DNA from: Sycon ciliatum
Lineage: Eukaryota > Porifera > Calcarea > Leucosolenida > Sycettidae
DNA: 64,000 nt
Assembly: GCF_964019385.1 (NCBI RefSeq)
Contig: NC_088647.1
Location: 18,246,330 to 18,310,329, forward strand
Direction of reading: 5' to 3'
Positions 61,872-64,000 of the stretch are shown piece by piece. The translations under genes and the position numbers were made by a program. How positions within the stretch are numbered: the first letter of the stretch is position 1; each line of letters begins with the position of its first letter. Under the pieces are notes generated by a model. The model was given only the letters and a program-made list of their open reading frames with translations, made no database searches and was not told where the DNA came from.

Positions 61872-64000
61872 CATGTACATATAGCTAGCATAACTTCATA
61901 GACTACGGGTACCTGGTCTACATGTACTAACTACTATCCTGTGCATTGTGCCTTTACTTAAATACTGCGGGCTCAGACGCGAACAACAACACAGGTCAAC
62001 CGTCAAGGGTGACACTGCTGCCTGAGTGCTGGGAGATTTGATTGCATCAACGACGTGTACAGTCCATGAATTAATGATTATTTCAGTTGCAGCAGTTTGC
62101 CCTGGGGTGAGAACCTGCAGTATCTTGCTGTCAGAAGACACCAGCCATCTCTTGAACAATCCTTGAAGGCGTGTTACTCACCTCAACACCACGCATTCCT
62201 GCTCTTTGACGGTGCTCTTCTGGACAGTACCTGTATCAAACTGTATGCTACCAGGAGAATAATAATTATTGAGCTCCTCTAAATTTGAGTCTTGATACTA
62301 ATGATAGGACAAGTGGTGTGTTTGTGTAGCGTATAGTGATTGTCGCAGCATTGTCTCTCTGCGTATCGTCTCTCTATCTCTCATCTGTATTACAGTGCGC
62401 ATGCTCGATGTGCAAATATAATATCCTGAGTCATTACTCGTCTTGTCCCGCAATGGACTCCTGCGTGGCTTGCAGACGGAACACAACATGGTGGCAGCGT
62501 TATGATTCGAACCCACTACACGCCTCCAGGCCAGAGAGACTGGAGATCGTACATGCACGTTGTGCCAGTACACGTTCTGGGGTACTGGGACAGGCCACCC
62601 GTATTCCATTGATTCCTTGGTTGATTGAGTAGAGTTTGCTTCACAGATCTAAATGGACAGAGAAAGCACCAAAGAAAATTATTATGGGGGGGGGGGGGGA
62701 TAATGCCATGAACCTGCGGTACTGAGGTGTTTCAATGGTTTTTGTTACAAGACCAAAACACTTCCTAAACGCCAAACATGAAGTACAACAGGAAACCAAC
62801 ACAGACATACATACATGTAGTTGTACATTGTACTTGTACACGGTGGTGGTGAGATGTAAACTAAAAGAACCTAACCCGCAAACTAACTTCAGTGACCATG
62901 ACTAAGGCATTTCGAGATACCGGTACATGTACAGTGTACACTGTACATTTACACTGTACATACCATTGTCCCGGTGGTACTGTACCACTGAAGCACTATG
63001 CACGTGACACGTGACATTCATTTGTGATACAGGCTTGATGGTACAGTACAATGATCCTCTCATCGTTCCTCTGCCTTTGATTTATCATGCTTTGTGTGCC
63101 CTTAACATTCTCCTACTTCTTACAAGCACTCCAATCTAGTTTGGGTTTGCTTCTTTTCTTTCCTTTCTTACTCTTCTCTTCTTTCTTCCTCCCTCTCTTA
63201 CCAGTATTCCCATCCCACGTACATGTATCTCATCAATCGCGCAAACAGGAAACCCCCTCGACAGGCGAGCAGCCTTTAGGGAATCCTTAAACAATAAAAA
63301 GCAGTTGCTTTACTTCCCTGTATACATGTACTAGTACACACACTTGAGAGGAATCAAAAGCGTTTCTGCTGTAACTCTGAGTTTCACGGTTTTAACCGAT
63401 CATCAGACAGCAACTTGACTACAATTTTCAGAAGATAAGATTGATATAGGCTGCAAGCTTGGATCATAGCGCGAATGGATGATCCGGGCTGATAGTGTAA
63501 TTGTAAAAATGCGTGAGTTGGTTGATGGGGTGCAAAAATACACTTTAGGCCTAGGCTCATGAAACCAGATGTTCTTCTGAGGGAGGCAAGGAGAAGGACA
63601 ATGGGGTAATTATGGGGTACTAGTACATGTGCATGTACTCACAAATAATTGTGATACAGATTGTAAACCATTCGAGATAGAAGAGAAAGCCATTAAAAAT
63701 AAAAGAACAAGAAAAAAGAAAAAAAGGTTATTGTACATGTACAATATACAATCATGTACATCGTTCATGTTGTTTGGTTGACAAGTTTTCAACCAACCAA
63801 GGCTTGCCTAATAATAGATTTACACGTACTGAGTACTCTAAATGAGAAGGCTGATATGGCTGTGGGGCCAGCAAACCTTGCTCATGTACATGTACATGTA
63901 CATGAGTGTTGCATCCACACAAGCACACAAAACACACGCACAAACACACATGCGCACGCACACACACACACACACACACATACACACATACATCTACACA
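61872..64000. other. Non-coding, no gene seen
   Basis: A minus-strand B-box-like GGTTCGAATCA near 62510 may be a SINE trace. Poly(G) lies at 62687. TACATGTA clusters at 62920-62965 and 63885-63905. A (CA)n run at 63958-63980. No gene recognised. Confidence 0.4.

Overview
The window is nuclear DNA of an animal, most likely a marine invertebrate; I cannot place it more precisely. The reasons are spliced-looking host exons (a TRIM-like RING/B-box/filamin gene and a secreted C-terminal cystine-knot protein), several non-LTR retrotransposon types, Merlin-type and other DNA-transposon remnants, tRNA-derived SINE-like repeats, and long di- and trinucleotide microsatellites. There are no operons, Shine-Dalgarno sites, phage genes or CRISPR arrays. 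Coding density is very low, and nearly every long reading frame belongs to a mobile element.

Layout. 1-1486 is copy A of a duplicated block holding a broken, internally deleted TRIM-like gene and the start of a restriction-like-endonuclease (RLE) retroelement. LINE-1 (about 1487-5430, minus) follows, with one long intact endonuclease/reverse-transcriptase/zinc-finger ORF. 5653-8057 is a probable 2.4-kb PIF/Harbinger-like non-autonomous element that was itself hit by a Merlin deletion derivative (6012-6752). A second Merlin copy lies at 13534-14292. 15160-16009 is an 850-bp foldback element. LINE-3 (about 16380-21087, plus) has ORF1 and ORF2 overlapping by ATGA, with one nonsense codon in ORF2. 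A 24-bp minisatellite follows at 21392-21947.

22617-28755 is copy B of the duplicated block. Here the TRIM-like gene (28120 down to 22833, minus) is split inside its second B-box by LINE-2 (23878-27581), which is flanked by a 6-bp target-site duplication. The host RING/B-box frame runs unbroken into LINE-2 ORF1, and ORF1 runs in the same frame, through a single UAG, into ORF2. ORF2 has no AUG of its own before the endonuclease domain. A decayed RLE element follows at 28612-29755. From 29.8 to 42 kb the sequence is mostly MITEs: a TA-flanked family with four copies or ends, a pogo-like MITE at 33320-33561, and a hairpin element at 34984-35340.

48232-49198 is the best ordinary host gene fragment, a terminal exon for a secreted cystine-knot protein. 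49.2-64 kb is mostly non-coding, with SINE-like copies, a LINE tail, a small LINE fragment and a mariner-type MITE at 61576-61869. Two sequence habits run through the window: very frequent TACATGTA-type palindromes and many poly(C)/poly(G) tracts of 10 bases or more.
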